A stretch of DNA of 64,000 nt from Mycobacterium sp. JS623 (GTDB lineage: Bacteria > Actinomycetota > Actinomycetes > Mycobacteriales > Mycobacteriaceae): positions 3,968,001 through 4,032,000 of the forward strand of contig NC_019966.1 of NCBI RefSeq assembly GCF_000328565.1, in the 5' to 3' direction. A program made the position numbers and the translations under genes. Below the pieces are notes generated by a model that saw nothing but the letters and a program-made list of their open reading frames with translations, was not told the DNA's origin and ran no database searches. Every line of letters begins with the position of its first letter. Position 1 is the first letter of the stretch. Shown here piece by piece: positions 26,414 to 36,106 of this stretch.

Positions 26414-28336
26414 ATGACCACCACTGCGGAGCATCTACGCAACACGCTGGACGGCCGTTGGCGCGACGTGAAGAACCGGATGCGGGAGGAACTCTCCAAC
26501 GAAGTCTTCCGCCCGCACTACACACCGAACACCGTCATCGCCCGCACCAAGGTGATGGAGCAGATGAAGATCATGGCGGCACACGGGGCCGCAGAAGACG
26601 GGTTCAAGAAGGAGCACGGCGGCAACGGCGACGTCGCGGCCGCGGTCACCCGGATCGAGATGCTCGCCATGTCCGACCTGTCTCTGATGGTCAAGGCAGG
26701 CGTGCAGTGGGGCCTGTTCGGCGGGGCCATCGAGAATCTCGGCACCGAGCGTCATCACCAGGCGTACGTGCCGCGGATCATCAACCTGGATCTATTGGGC
26801 TGCTTCGCGATGACGGAAACCGGTCACGGCAGCGACGTGCAGTCGCTGGAGACCACGGCAACCTACGATGCGTCGACCCAAGAGTTCATCATCGACTCCC
26901 CCACCCCAACGGCACGCAAGGACTACATCGGCGGCGCAGCCGAAACTGCCACCGTCGCAGCGGTATTCGCTCAGCTGATCACGCCCGACGGGGAAGGGCA
27001 CGGAGTGCACTGCTTCGTGGTGCCGATCCGCGACGAGGACGGCAACGACCTGCCAGGCGTGACGACAGGAGACTGTCACTACAAGGGTGGCCTGCCCGGC
27101 GTCGACAACGGCCGCATCCAATTCGATAATGTCCGCATCCCGCGGGAGAACCTGCTCAACAAATACGCCGACGTGGCCGAGGACGGCAGCTACAGCTCAC
27201 CCATCGAGAACCCGAACCGCCGCTTCTTCACCATGCTCGGCACACTGATCCGCGGCAGGGTCACCGTCGGCGGCAGCGCTGGCGCCGCGGCTCGCGTCGC
27301 ACTCGACATCGCGACCCGATATGCCTTGGAGCGCAGACAGTTCCAAGCACCGGGTGACGACCACGAGGTGCTGCTGATGGACTACCTGGTGCATCAGCGC
27401 CGGTTGTTCCCGCTGATTGCGCGGTCGTATGCGCTGCAGTTCGCGCAGAACGAGTTGGTTGCGAAGACCCATGAGCTGCAGAGTGCTGATGACCCCGACC
27501 GCGAGGAACAACGGGAACTCGAGTCTCGCGCCGCAGGGTTGAAGGCGGCCAACACTTGGCACGCCACCCGTGCGATCCAGGAAGCCCGCGAAGCATGCGG
27601 CGGCGCAGGCTATCTCGCCGAAAACCGACTGATCGCACTGAAGGCCGATACGGACGTGTTCACCACCTTCGAGGGCGACAATCATGTGCTCATCCAGCTG
27701 GTGGCCAAGGAGCTGCTCACTGCGTACGCCGACGACATCAAGGGGATGAGCCCGGTCGAGTGGGTGAAGTTCGCGGCCAACTTCGCCGGGGAGCGGGTGA
27801 TGAAACGCACCGCGGCCGAGACGATCATGCAGCGGATCCTCGACACCCGGCAGGACAACGAGGAAGAGGGCAGCCTGTTCAACCGCGGTACTCAGGTCAA
27901 GATGTTGGAGGACCGTGAGGAGTACATGATCGCGACGGTCGCGCGCCGACTTCGCGGTAAATCCAAGGAAATGACCGCGTTTGAGGCGTTCAACGCTGTG
28001 CAGGACCACGTGCTGCACGCCGCTTCCGCCCACATCGACCGGATCGTCCTCGAGGCCTTCGTCGCGGGCATCGACGCGTGTGAGGACGACGAGGCCCGTA
28101 AGGTCCTCGACATGGTGTGCGACGTATACGCATTGTCCGTGATCGAAGACGACAAGGCGTGGTTCATGGAACACCAGTTCCTGTCGACCGAACGCGCGAA
28201 GGCCGTCACCCGCGGCATCAACGAACGCTGCCGCACGCTGCGGCCGTACGCCGAGCTACTCGTCGACGGCTTCGGCATTCCCGAGCAGCTGCGCTACGCC
28301 GAGATGCTACATCCGGAGAACATCATCGAAGCGTAG
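26414..28336 (+). CDS. Acyl-CoA oxidase / dehydrogenase (FadE-like)
   Basis: 640 residues, longer than ordinary acyl-CoA dehydrogenases and matching the acyl-CoA oxidase branch. FAD-binding motifs are present (GCFAMTETGHGSDVQ; IQFDNVRIPRENLLN), then REACGGAGYLAENR and the catalytic Glu in TTFEGDNHVLIQ. A C-terminal helical domain of about 170 residues follows. The enzyme introduces the trans-2 double bond into acyl-CoA in beta-oxidation; actinobacterial members may use O2 or a flavoprotein acceptor. It is a single gene with ATG 26414. Confidence 0.92.
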   Translation: MTTTAEHLRNTLDGRWRDVKNRMREELSNEVFRPHYTPNTVIARTKVMEQMKIMAAHGAAEDGFKKEHGGNGDVAAAVTRIEMLAMSDLSLMVKAGVQWGLFGGAIENLGTERHHQAYVPRIINLDLLGCFAMTETGHGSDVQSLETTATYDASTQEFIIDSPTPTARKDYIGGAAETATVAAVFAQLITPDGEGHGVHCFVVPIRDEDGNDLPGVTTGDCHYKGGLPGVDNGRIQFDNVRIPRENLLNKYADVAEDGSYSSPIENPNRRFFTMLGTLIRGRVTVGGSAGAAARVALDIATRYALERRQFQAPGDDHEVLLMDYLVHQRRLFPLIARSYALQFAQNELVAKTHELQSADDPDREEQRELESRAAGLKAANTWHATRAIQEAREACGGAGYLAENRLIALKADTDVFTTFEGDNHVLIQLVAKELLTAYADDIKGMSPVEWVKFAANFAGERVMKRTAAETIMQRILDTRQDNEEEGSLFNRGTQVKMLEDREEYMIATVARRLRGKSKEMTAFEAFNAVQDHVLHAASAHIDRIVLEAFVAGIDACEDDEARKVLDMVCDVYALSVIEDDKAWFMEHQFLSTERAKAVTRGINERCRTLRPYAELLVDGFGIPEQLRYAEMLHPENIIEA

Positions 28337-28368
28337 CGGCGGTGCTGCGACCGACTGTTCAATGAAGC

Positions 28369-29154
28369 ATGTCTCGGCATCGTAAGCGCAGGCGTCCGCC
28401 CAGGTGGCGGATGTGGATTCGCTTTGCGATTGCGATCGTCCTAGTCGGCGCGGTGATTATCGCGGTAAGGCCCGACGACGCGGGGCAACCCGGCGCGGCC
28501 TACGCGTCGGAGGGTCCGGGCAGCAGATTCGGCAAGCTACCGAGCCCGGCGCAGGCCGGCTTCGCAGTCCGGTTCGGCGACGTGGATCCCAATGTCTGGC
28601 CGGGTGACTACGTCCGCATGATCACCCTGGGCGAGATGACAGGCGGACCGGCGATTCGCGACGGTGCGCTCTGGCCGGGCGAGGCCCTATCCCCTTCGGC
28701 GGCAACGTATCTCGAGCGGCGCTTCGACGAGCCGGTGTTCCGGATCGGCATCGAGGTCGTGCTGTCCAAGCAATGGCCAGACGATTCGACCGCGGCCCTC
28801 ATCATCTCCGACGGCACCGTGCCAGACCTCGTCACCACCACCGATCGGCCGAACGTCGGCATGCACCTGGTGGTGTCGAACAAGGGGTGGATTCTTGGTG
28901 TCTACCCCACGAACCGGCCGCTCGAGGACGTACAAAGCGGCGTGTTCGATACGTCGACGTTGACCGAAGCGGTGTTGCGCTTCGAGGTCCGGCGTTACGG
29001 AGAACGTTTCGAGCTCGTGTTGCCGGATGGCACTGTCATCGACGTCCGGGACGAGCGCATCAACGGTTTCAAGGGCGATTGGGCGGCCTGGGAACTCTTC
29101 GAGCGATCCGGCGGCGACAACGGAATCGGGGTCAGAGCGATCTGGGCACAATAA
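28369..29154 (+). CDS. Membrane-anchored exported protein of unknown function
   Basis: 261 residues. A very basic N-terminus (MSRHRKRRRPPRWRMW) precedes one membrane helix (IRFAIAIVLVGAVIIAV), then an exported domain rich in beta-type sequence. No family is recognised. It follows the acyl-CoA oxidase gene by 32 bp on the same strand and could be co-transcribed. Confidence 0.7.
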   Translation: MSRHRKRRRPPRWRMWIRFAIAIVLVGAVIIAVRPDDAGQPGAAYASEGPGSRFGKLPSPAQAGFAVRFGDVDPNVWPGDYVRMITLGEMTGGPAIRDGALWPGEALSPSAATYLERRFDEPVFRIGIEVVLSKQWPDDSTAALIISDGTVPDLVTTTDRPNVGMHLVVSNKGWILGVYPTNRPLEDVQSGVFDTSTLTEAVLRFEVRRYGERFELVLPDGTVIDVRDERINGFKGDWAAWELFERSGGDNGIGVRAIWAQ

Positions 29155-29220
29155 CGCCCGATCGGTATCGACCCAGCCTTGATTTGACATGATCGACAAT
29201 TTTGCTGAAGATCACTTATT

Positions 29221-29727
29221 ATGATCGCGATCTTGAAGGCGAGGCGCGGCGCCTTGGCCGCCGAGGTGGCGCTCGCCGCGGGCCTCATCTTGAGTTCTGC
29301 CTGCATCTTCTCGTTTTCTGCTCACTCAGGCAGCGCCATGGGAACGGTGCGGGGCCCGTTGGCCATCGGTGGCTCGGCCGCGTTGGACGCGTGTTCGCTG
29401 ATATCTCCTCGGGCAATTTCTTCGGTGCTCGGCGCTCCGGTGATCGGACGTCGAACGGCCGACGACGCGGGCGCTGCGCATTGCGCGTGGCAGGTGACCT
29501 CGACGTTCGAATCGGTGTCGCTCGAGATCGGTGCGCCGAATTCCGCCGCAGAATTCACACCTGGCCCCGGAGGCCGGGTCAGCGATCTTGGTGGCGGAGC
29601 CGTCGAGTTCGACCTCGCGGGCCGGCTCGGGATCGTCGAAGTGGTCAAGGTCAGCCTGTCCGACGACGAGGCCACAATGGTTGCGGCCGGCTTGGCCAAT
29701 CAACTCATCGCGGAACGCAGCGGGTAG
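29221..29727 (+). CDS. Exported protein, DUF3558-like
   Basis: 168 residues with an N-terminal signal or membrane helix (LAAEVALAAGLILSSACIF). The part ALDACSLISPRAISSVLGAP...AAHCAW has the spacing of DUF3558-type exported proteins, where Cys-x-Leu-Leu/Ile and a later C-x-W are conserved, often as a disulfide. The Cys in the helix could act as a lipid attachment site, but the lipobox (LSSAC) is only moderate. Function unknown. Confidence 0.6.
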   Translation: MIAILKARRGALAAEVALAAGLILSSACIFSFSAHSGSAMGTVRGPLAIGGSAALDACSLISPRAISSVLGAPVIGRRTADDAGAAHCAWQVTSTFESVSLEIGAPNSAAEFTPGPGGRVSDLGGGAVEFDLAGRLGIVEVVKVSLSDDEATMVAAGLANQLIAERSG

Positions 29728-29747
29728 ATGCACGCGCGAGCTGCGCT

Positions 29748-30224
29748 CTATCCATTGGGAATCGGATCGAGCGCCTTGAGCTTGCCGTTCTCGACCTTGA
29801 ACCGAACCGTCGCGACACCGGTTGGACAGCACGCAGGGTCCTGGCCTTGACGCCATTGGTACTGCACCGACGCGGTGTCATCGCCTGTCGGCGTGACGGT
29901 GACGTACGGCCGCGGCTCCGGGGTAGGCGTGCCGATCGGGGTTTTGCGATCGAAGAACAACACCTGTGCCGGACTGTCGGACGCGTCGCCCGAAGTGACA
30001 GCAACCCAGTGCAGACTGCAGTCGGCGGTGTGCCCGCTCATGACCTCTAGCCACGGCGCCGCGGGCAGCTTCGCGATCTCAGCGGCGACGGTGTCCTCGC
30101 TGGGCCCATCGTCTTTTGTGCACGCAGCAGAGGTCGTCGGCGACGACGATGGCGAATTGGAACCACAACCCCCTGCGAGCAGGACCGTGAAAAGGACGAC
30201 GGCGATCAGCCGGGAAGGTCGCAT
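29748..30224 (-). CDS. LppP/LprE-family lipoprotein
   Basis: 158 residues. A signal peptide ends in the lipobox LLAGGC, followed by a Ser/Thr-rich linker. The mature domain contains CTKDDGPSEDTVAAEIAKLP and SGHTADCSLHWVAV...VLFFD, matching the LppP/LprE family of mycobacterial surface lipoproteins of uncertain function. It faces the preceding exported-protein gene convergently. Confidence 0.82.
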   Translation of the reverse strand: MRPSRLIAVVLFTVLLAGGCGSNSPSSSPTTSAACTKDDGPSEDTVAAEIAKLPAAPWLEVMSGHTADCSLHWVAVTSGDASDSPAQVLFFDRKTPIGTPTPEPRPYVTVTPTGDDTASVQYQWRQGQDPACCPTGVATVRFKVENGKLKALDPIPNG

Positions 30225-30289
30225 GGCCCGAAGCTTACGGGTGGGCCATGCGACCGTCCTGCCCGGCCCAAAGAAGTTGTGCGAGGCCG

Positions 30290-30679
30290 TTATCCAGCGG
30301 CCATCTGCTTCTTGCCGTAAACCCGCTCAAGCGTCGCGGTGTCGCCGTGTACCTGTACGTGGACGGTCTTGCCGTTGCGAATGGTGAATACGTCGGCGTC
30401 CTCGCTAGTCTCGCCCCCGGCGGTCACCTGGGTGATGGCCACGACCGTATCGCCTTCGGCGATGAGCTGCTTCAGCTCGACTGTCAGCCCCTTCTCGGCC
30501 AGTCGCCCGAATTGCTCAAGGACTTCGCTCTTGCCGTGGAAGGTGCCGCTGACGGAGCTTTGCCCCGGCTGTACCCATTCGATGTCGTCGTCGAACAGAC
30601 TCATCACGGTGTCAAGGTCACCTGCGGAGAAGGCTGCGTAGCCGCGCTCCATGAGTTCTTTGTTTTCCTGCACGGACAT
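30290..30679 (-). CDS. SnoaL/NTF2-like domain protein
   Basis: 129 residues, the usual length for a single NTF2-like cone. The pattern is visible in YAAFSAGDLDTVMSLFDDDIEW, then GTFHGKSEVLEQFGRL and DVFTIRNGKTVHVQVHGD. These proteins may be small enzymes or ligand-binding proteins; the substrate is unknown. The ATG at 30679 has a GGGGGAT sequence just upstream, better than the in-frame start at 30721. Confidence 0.8.
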   Translation of the reverse strand: MSVQENKELMERGYAAFSAGDLDTVMSLFDDDIEWVQPGQSSVSGTFHGKSEVLEQFGRLAEKGLTVELKQLIAEGDTVVAITQVTAGGETSEDADVFTIRNGKTVHVQVHGDTATLERVYGKKQMAAG

Positions 30680-31069
30680 ATGGATCCCCCTTTTGTGCAT
30701 CCGATACTTCGGCCGCGACAAGTGTGGCCGGCATGGGAACCGCGATGTGCAGCTCCAGGATCAGTCAGACCGTTCGCCGCCGGGTTGATTATCGACCCGC
30801 TTCGATCTGCAACGAATGGGTTCGACACAAATAAGTTGACGACGTTGATGATGCAAGTAAATGCAGTCGTGGCAGCGTTTGCTCCGCGTAGGTCTGCTCA
30901 CGTCTCGCTGCCTTGCCAGCGCGATCCCAGAGCGCTTGAATTGCAAGGCTATTCGCGCGCGCTGGCCTCGCCGGCGATCACGAAACAACCCACGCGGACG
31001 TGATCATCGACGACTACCAGCGCCCAACCCGGGCGCCCTGATCACACGATCCTCTGTCTGCGCGGATTG
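30680..31069. other. Gap without a recognisable gene
   Basis: Only short frames are open and none resembles a known family. The stretch is somewhat less GC-rich than its neighbours. The minus-strand promoter of the SnoaL-like gene is expected at its left end. Confidence 0.5.
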
Positions 31070-31540
31070 CTACCCGTGGATATAGCCGTTGAGGCCCCCG
31101 CTGGCGCCGATGATGGAGGTTACAGCGCCCTCCTTGATACTGAGGGTGCCCTTGCCGCCGAAGCATTGCGCGGTGATGCACGCGAGGGCGTTAGGTTGCG
31201 GCGGGCTAACCGTCAAGGACGGGGCCCCGATTTGCAGCCCTGTTGGGAGCGGCGTGCCGCCGGGCCCAGCGGCGGTGCCGCTGACGGTTAGGCCGCCGCT
31301 GCAGCCACCGCTGAGGCAGCCGAGGGTTCCTGGCAGGCCGTTGGGGATGGTTTCAGTGCCGTCGACGGCTAGGGTGCCAGAGCCGAGAGGAGTGCCGCCG
31401 GGGCCGGTGACCGTGACGCCGCCACTCCCGCCAGCCCCGCCGCCGTCAGCCACCGCCGACGGCGGCAAGACCGCGCCGATGACGGTTGCGCCAAGGATTG
31501 CTATGCCGGCGGCCAGATATCGGTGAACGGAGAGCGACAT
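31070..31540 (-). CDS. Secreted Gly-rich protein, hypothetical
   Basis: About 156 residues. A signal peptide (YLAAGIAILGATVIGAVLPPSAVADG) ends at an Ala-Asp site. The mature part is Gly/Thr/Pro-rich with repeated GPGGTPL elements and four cysteines arranged as two pairs (CLSGGC, CITAQC), probably disulfides. ATG 31540 has an AGGAAG 8 bases upstream. Function unknown; it looks like a cell-envelope or secreted protein. Confidence 0.7.
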   Translation of the reverse strand: MSLSVHRYLAAGIAILGATVIGAVLPPSAVADGGGAGGSGGVTVTGPGGTPLGSGTLAVDGTETIPNGLPGTLGCLSGGCSGGLTVSGTAAGPGGTPLPTGLQIGAPSLTVSPPQPNALACITAQCFGGKGTLSIKEGAVTSIIGASGGLNGYIHG

Positions 31541-32054
31541 GGTGTTTCTTCCTAGGGTCATCCGAAGAATTTAGTTAGCGGAAACGGGGCCGGCAGGAAT
31601 GCTACACGCTGGCAGGAGCCTGAAGAAGACATAACGACCAGCATCTTTCGCGTTTAGTTGTTGATTCCCCACATTGAAGGCCCCTGGATGCCGATTTGCC
31701 GGGATCGTCAATTTTAGGTCCCCACGCCTCGGGCGGCGCCAATCCTAGTCAAAGGGTGCGGGGTTGCTGACTCAGGGGTTCTCCCCGAACCCGTGACCAG
31801 AGTTCGTCAATTCTGCCCGTCTCGATTCGGTGGACACACTCGCCGGTGACCACAAGGAGCGTGGCAACGGAGTTGGCCGGTGGACATCCCACGGACGTCG
31901 GCGAAATCGGTTGGGGTGTGGGTGATTTGCATCTGCTGTGTCCCCTACTCATCCGGTCGTGGTGAGCGGCGAGCAGGGAAGGGACGACGATTTCAGATAG
32001 CACGTGCATTGTTTCGCTGGTCTAATCACCTAGGCCGACCTGCGATAACGTCTG
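31541..32054. other. Gap before tRNA-Asn without a recognisable gene
   Basis: A minus-strand frame (31749-32009) is open but matches no family I know and has no clear ribosome-binding site. No strong hairpin or promoter stands out. Confidence 0.45.
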
Positions 32055-32127
<73 letters not shown>

Positions 32128-32269
32128 CTGTTGCCTATGCGCGGACGCGGCCGCGAACCAAGACTTTAGCGTACGTTCCGCACGAGCCGCCAACACGCGG
32201 CCGCCCCGCCGCTGCACAGCCAAGTGAGGCAGGATGGAGCCCAACGCACCGTCGTCTGGGAGGGGCCCT

Positions 32270-32521
32270 GTGATCCGGTATCTCGTCGTCTTGGCCATTG
32301 GCTATGTGTTTGGTGCCAAAGCGGGCCGGCGCCGTTATGAACAGATCGCCGGAACGTACAAAGCCGTCACCGAGAATCCGGCCACCAAGGCGGTGTTGGA
32401 CGCCGGGCGCCGCAAGATCGCCGACCGGGTATCCCCCGATCCGACCTTGGTCACGCTGACGCCCATCGACTCTCAAACCGACGTGTTGCAGCCGGAGTCG
32501 ATGGTCAGGAAAGACGGCTAG
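32270..32521 (+). CDS. Small membrane-associated protein, Rv2342-like
   Basis: 83 residues starting GTG (VIRYLVVLAIGYVFGAKAG) with one N-terminal membrane helix and a conserved AKAGRRRYEQI motif, then RRKIADRVSPDP. A GGGAGGGG sequence 6-8 bases upstream supports this start over the in-frame ATG at 32234. It lies next to dnaG as in M. tuberculosis. Function unknown. Confidence 0.8.
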   Translation: MIRYLVVLAIGYVFGAKAGRRRYEQIAGTYKAVTENPATKAVLDAGRRKIADRVSPDPTLVTLTPIDSQTDVLQPESMVRKDG

Positions 32522-32815
32522 CTAGCCGATCGGGGTGTTCCAGGTCTGCGACGGCAGCAGCGGGCCGGTGCTGACACCCGAATGGGGGCTGTTGCCGCCG
32601 TTGTACCAAGGAGTTCCGACGTTGACCGGCTGGCCATTCGAGTAGGACAGGCACTTGCCATCGTCCTTGTTGCCGAACCACGCCAGGCACGCCGGAGACG
32701 CCGTGACCTGCGCGCTGTCAGACGACACTGTCACGGCATAAAGCGGAACAGCCACCGCGGCGGCCACAAAAGCACCCGCGATCAGCCGAGTTCGGTTGGA
32801 TTTCGGAGTGGACAC
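32522..32815 (-). CDS. Small secreted protein, hypothetical
   Basis: 97 residues. A signal peptide (LIAGAFVAAAVAVPLYAV) is followed by a short mature part with two cysteines (CLAWFGNKDDGKCLSY) and a Gly/Asn/Pro-rich end. It resembles small exported mycobacterial proteins of unknown function. It converges exactly with the Rv2342-like gene and lies downstream of dnaG on the same strand. Confidence 0.7.
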   Translation of the reverse strand: MSTPKSNRTRLIAGAFVAAAVAVPLYAVTVSSDSAQVTASPACLAWFGNKDDGKCLSYSNGQPVNVGTPWYNGGNSPHSGVSTGPLLPSQTWNTPIG

Positions 32816-32873
32816 GGGCCTCCCTCTTCACACGGTCCCCGACAGCTCATACACCATAACCCGCTCAGCGCAG

Positions 32874-34775
32874 TTACGCAGTAAGGTCGTCGCCGCTGGC
32901 CTGCTCGAGCAGACTGCGCCGATAGGCCTCCATCGCCACCAGATCACCGAATAATGCGTGGTACTCGTCGCCCTGTTCCACCGGCGACATGCGCTGCAAT
33001 TTGGACTTCACTTCGGCAATCTGCCTGCCGACCCATACTTCCTGCAGCCTGGCCAGTACTCCCCCGATATACCGGGGCAGTCTCTCGTCGTCGTCCACAT
33101 TGATGGCCTCGACGCCCAGTTCATTGACCAGACTGGCGGCCGCGGGCGAGGCCGTCTGCTCACGCACTGCCTCGATCCATTGCGCCCCCGCCAAGCCCGC
33201 CGACGTCCCGCCCGCCGCTTCGATGGCCGCCCGGACCGCCGCGTATCCCGGATGAGTGAAGCTCTCGACGGTCAGCGAGTCGAACACCGGCCCCGCCACC
33301 GCGGGGTACTGCAGCGCCGACTTGAGCGCTTCGCGCTGCGGCCACAGCGTCGGATCGGCAGGATCGGGGCGCACCTGCGGCGGCGCCTCGGCCGCCGTGC
33401 GCCGACGGGCGATGCGCTCCCCGTTCTGCTGTTTCCCCGTCGCGACTTCACGCACGCGGTTGACAACCTGCGCGACGTCTTCCCAGCCGACCCACCCCGC
33501 GAGCCGACGCGCGTACTCGTCACGCAACGCCACATCGCGGATGCGCGCCACCATCGGCACCGCGCGACGCAACCCGTCCACTCTCGCCTGCGGGTTGTCG
33601 TCGAGTTCCTTGTTATCAGGCAGCAACCCGCGGATCGCGAACTCCAGCATCGGAACTCGCCGCGCGACCAGATCGCGCAGCGCGCCATCCCCGTGTTTGA
33701 TCCGCAGATCGCACGGGTCCATGCCGTCGGCGGCGACCGCGACGAAGGACTTGCCCGCGACGTTTTGATCACTGTCGAAGGCCTTCATCGCGGCCTGCTG
33801 CCCCGCGGCGTCGCCGTCGAACACATAGATCAGCTCACCGCGAAAGAAGTTGTCGTCCATCATGAGTCGGCGCAGCATCGACAGGTGCTCGTCGCCGAAC
33901 GCCGTGCCGCACGAGGCGACGGCCGTCGTCACGCCGGCGAGATGCATGGACATCACGTCCGTATAGCCCTCGACCACCACGGCCTGGTGCCCCTTGGCGA
34001 TGTCACGCTTGGCCAGGTCGAGGCCGAACAGCACCGACGACTTCTTGTAGAGCACCGTCTCCGGGGTGTTGATGTATTTGGCTTCCATCGTGTCGTCGTC
34101 GAAGATTCGACGCGCGCCGAAACCGATCACCTCGCTGCTGCTGGCCCGGATCGGCCACAGCAGGCGACGGTGAAAGCGATCCATCGGTCCGCGCCGGCCC
34201 TCCCGCGACAGCCCGGCCGCCTCGAGCTCCTTGAATTCAAATCCCTTGCGCAGCAGATGCTTTGTCAGTGAATCCCAGCCCGACGGCGCGAATCCGCACC
34301 CGAAATGCGCGGCGGCCTGCATGTCGAAGTTGCGATCAAACAGATACTGTCGCGCCGGCGCAGCCTCGTCGGACTGCAGCGCCGCGGCGTAGAACTCCTG
34401 CGCGGCGGCGTTGGCGGCCAGCAGCCTGCTGCGACTGCCGCGGTCGCGCTGCACATTCGTCGCCGCCGCGCCAGTGTAGGTGACGGTGTAGCCGACCCGA
34501 TCCGCGAGCAGCTCGACGGCCTCGACGAAGCTGACGTGCTCGATCTTCTGGAGGAACGCGTACACGTCGCCGCCCTCGCCGCAGCCGAAGCAATGAAAAT
34601 GCCCGTGGTTGGGCCGCACGTGAAACGACGGCGACTTCTCGTCGTGGAATGGGCACAGCCCCTTCAGCGAATCCGCACCCGCCCGCCGCAGCTGCACGTA
34701 GTCGCCGACGACGTCCTCGATCCGAATGCGTTCACGAATGGCCGCGATATCGCGATCAGGAATCCGGCCGGCCAC
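32874..34775 (-). CDS. dnaG: DNA primase
   Basis: 633 residues. The N-terminal zinc-binding domain is CPFHDEKSPSFHV...HCFGC. The Toprim core has VVVEGYTDVMSMH with the catalytic Glu, then YVFDGDAAGQQAAMKA with the acidic metal ligands. The C-terminal helicase-binding domain (residues about 470-633) is the usual length. It synthesises RNA primers for replication with DnaB. ATG 34775 gives the conserved start MAGRIPDRDIAAIRERI. Downstream of dgt by 40 bp. Confidence 0.97.
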   Translation of the reverse strand: MAGRIPDRDIAAIRERIRIEDVVGDYVQLRRAGADSLKGLCPFHDEKSPSFHVRPNHGHFHCFGCGEGGDVYAFLQKIEHVSFVEAVELLADRVGYTVTYTGAAATNVQRDRGSRSRLLAANAAAQEFYAAALQSDEAAPARQYLFDRNFDMQAAAHFGCGFAPSGWDSLTKHLLRKGFEFKELEAAGLSREGRRGPMDRFHRRLLWPIRASSSEVIGFGARRIFDDDTMEAKYINTPETVLYKKSSVLFGLDLAKRDIAKGHQAVVVEGYTDVMSMHLAGVTTAVASCGTAFGDEHLSMLRRLMMDDNFFRGELIYVFDGDAAGQQAAMKAFDSDQNVAGKSFVAVAADGMDPCDLRIKHGDGALRDLVARRVPMLEFAIRGLLPDNKELDDNPQARVDGLRRAVPMVARIRDVALRDEYARRLAGWVGWEDVAQVVNRVREVATGKQQNGERIARRRTAAEAPPQVRPDPADPTLWPQREALKSALQYPAVAGPVFDSLTVESFTHPGYAAVRAAIEAAGGTSAGLAGAQWIEAVREQTASPAAASLVNELGVEAINVDDDERLPRYIGGVLARLQEVWVGRQIAEVKSKLQRMSPVEQGDEYHALFGDLVAMEAYRRSLLEQASGDDLTA

Positions 34776-34815
34776 CGGGCCAGTCTAGAGCGCTGGGCGT
34801 CCGGCGCGATCACCC

Positions 34816-36066
34816 TTAGGCCGGTTCCAAACGCTCCAATCGCCCCTCTGTGAATGACGCGATCTGGTCGACGACCACCCGCAGCCGAGTGTCGTCGTCT
34901 GCGGCCTCGTTGAACGCGATGGCAAAGATCGGGTCCAGCGTCGCTGGCGCCCCGGCACGTACCCACTGCGCGACGCGGTGGATCCGATCGCGCTGCTGGG
35001 CCTGCAGCTCGAGGTGCCTCGGATCGGACATGATGAACTGCAGCGCCAGGATCTTGAGCACCGTGACCTCGGCGCGCACCAACTCGGGCACGCGCAACTC
35101 GGCCGCATACCGGACCAGCGGCCCGGGACCGTAAGCCTCACGCGTCGCGGCGATCGCGGCCGAGGCGAAGCGGCCCACCAGCTCACTGGTCAACCGTTTC
35201 AGTGCCACCGACGCCGCCAACGTCGCGTCGTACTTGCCGACGGCAGCGACCACCGGCAGCGCCGACAGCCGCTCGGCGGCGGCCACTAGATCGTCGGCTC
35301 GCAGGCCCGCGCCCATGCCGTGGGATTCACCGAGCCGCCCGAGCACCGCGGCCGCGTCGTCGTCGGCCAGCACCCGCATGTCGATGCGGCCGGAGATGAC
35401 GCCGTCCTCGACGTCGTGCACGGAATACGCGACATCGTCGGCCCAGTCCATCACCTGCGCCTCTAGGCACGGTCTGCCCTCGGGTGCGCCCTGACGTACC
35501 CAGTGGGCCGCGGCGGCGTCGTCTTCGTAGAAGCCGAACTTGCGCTTCTGCGACCCACGCCACCAGGGGTACTTGGTCACCGCGTCCAGGGCCGCCCGGG
35601 TCAGATTCAGCCCGGCGCTATGGTCTTGGGGACCAAGAACTTTCGGCTCCAGACGGGTGAGGATGCGGAAGTTCTGCGCGTTGCCCTCGAAGCCACCGTG
35701 GTCTGCGGCGAGCTCGTCAAGGGCGCGTTCGCCGTTGTGGCCGTACGGCGGATGGCCGATGTCGTGGGCGAGGCCGGCCATGTCGACGAGGTCGGGATCG
35801 CAACCCAGCCCGATGGCCATGCCGCGACCGATCTGTGCCACCTCCAGCGAGTGGGTCAGCCGGGTGCGCGGCGTCTCGCTCTGGCGCGGCCCCACGACCT
35901 GTGTCTTGTCCGCCAGCCGGCGCAGCGCCGCGCTGTGCAGCACGCGCGCCCGGTCGCGCGCGAAATCCGTGCGGTGTTCGGTGCCGGTGCCCGGCAGCGA
36001 GGCACCCTTCGGCGACTCGACCACCAGACGCTCGCGGTCGAACTCTCCGTAGGGATCTCCAATCAC
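34816..36066 (-). CDS. dgt: dGTP triphosphohydrolase (dNTPase)
   Basis: About 416 residues. HD-domain metal ligands are clear: [16 protein letters not shown] (H), [18 protein letters not shown] (HD and following H), and [17 protein letters not shown] (D). The family hydrolyses dGTP and other dNTPs to the nucleoside and triphosphate, helping balance nucleotide pools. The frame is open to 36114, but those codons overlap the start of the divergent gene; GTG at 36066, shortly before [12 protein letters not shown], agrees with homologues. GTG at 36072 is equally possible. Confidence 0.92.
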   Translation of the reverse strand: MIGDPYGEFDRERLVVESPKGASLPGTGTEHRTDFARDRARVLHSAALRRLADKTQVVGPRQSETPRTRLTHSLEVAQIGRGMAIGLGCDPDLVDMAGLAHDIGHPPYGHNGERALDELAADHGGFEGNAQNFRILTRLEPKVLGPQDHSAGLNLTRAALDAVTKYPWWRGSQKRKFGFYEDDAAAAHWVRQGAPEGRPCLEAQVMDWADDVAYSVHDVEDGVISGRIDMRVLADDDAAAVLGRLGESHGMGAGLRADDLVAAAERLSALPVVAAVGKYDATLAASVALKRLTSELVGRFASAAIAATREAYGPGPLVRYAAELRVPELVRAEVTVLKILALQFIMSDPRHLELQAQQRDRIHRVAQWVRAGAPATLDPIFAIAFNEAADDDTRLRVVVDQIASFTEGRLERLEPA

Positions 36067-36106
36067 AGCCACCGACGCACAGTCTGCCAGTACTACATTG
36101 TGGGCC

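Noticed and set aside
31749..32009. Minus-strand frame upstream of tRNA-Asn
   Set aside because: 86 residues with no recognisable domain or start signal.
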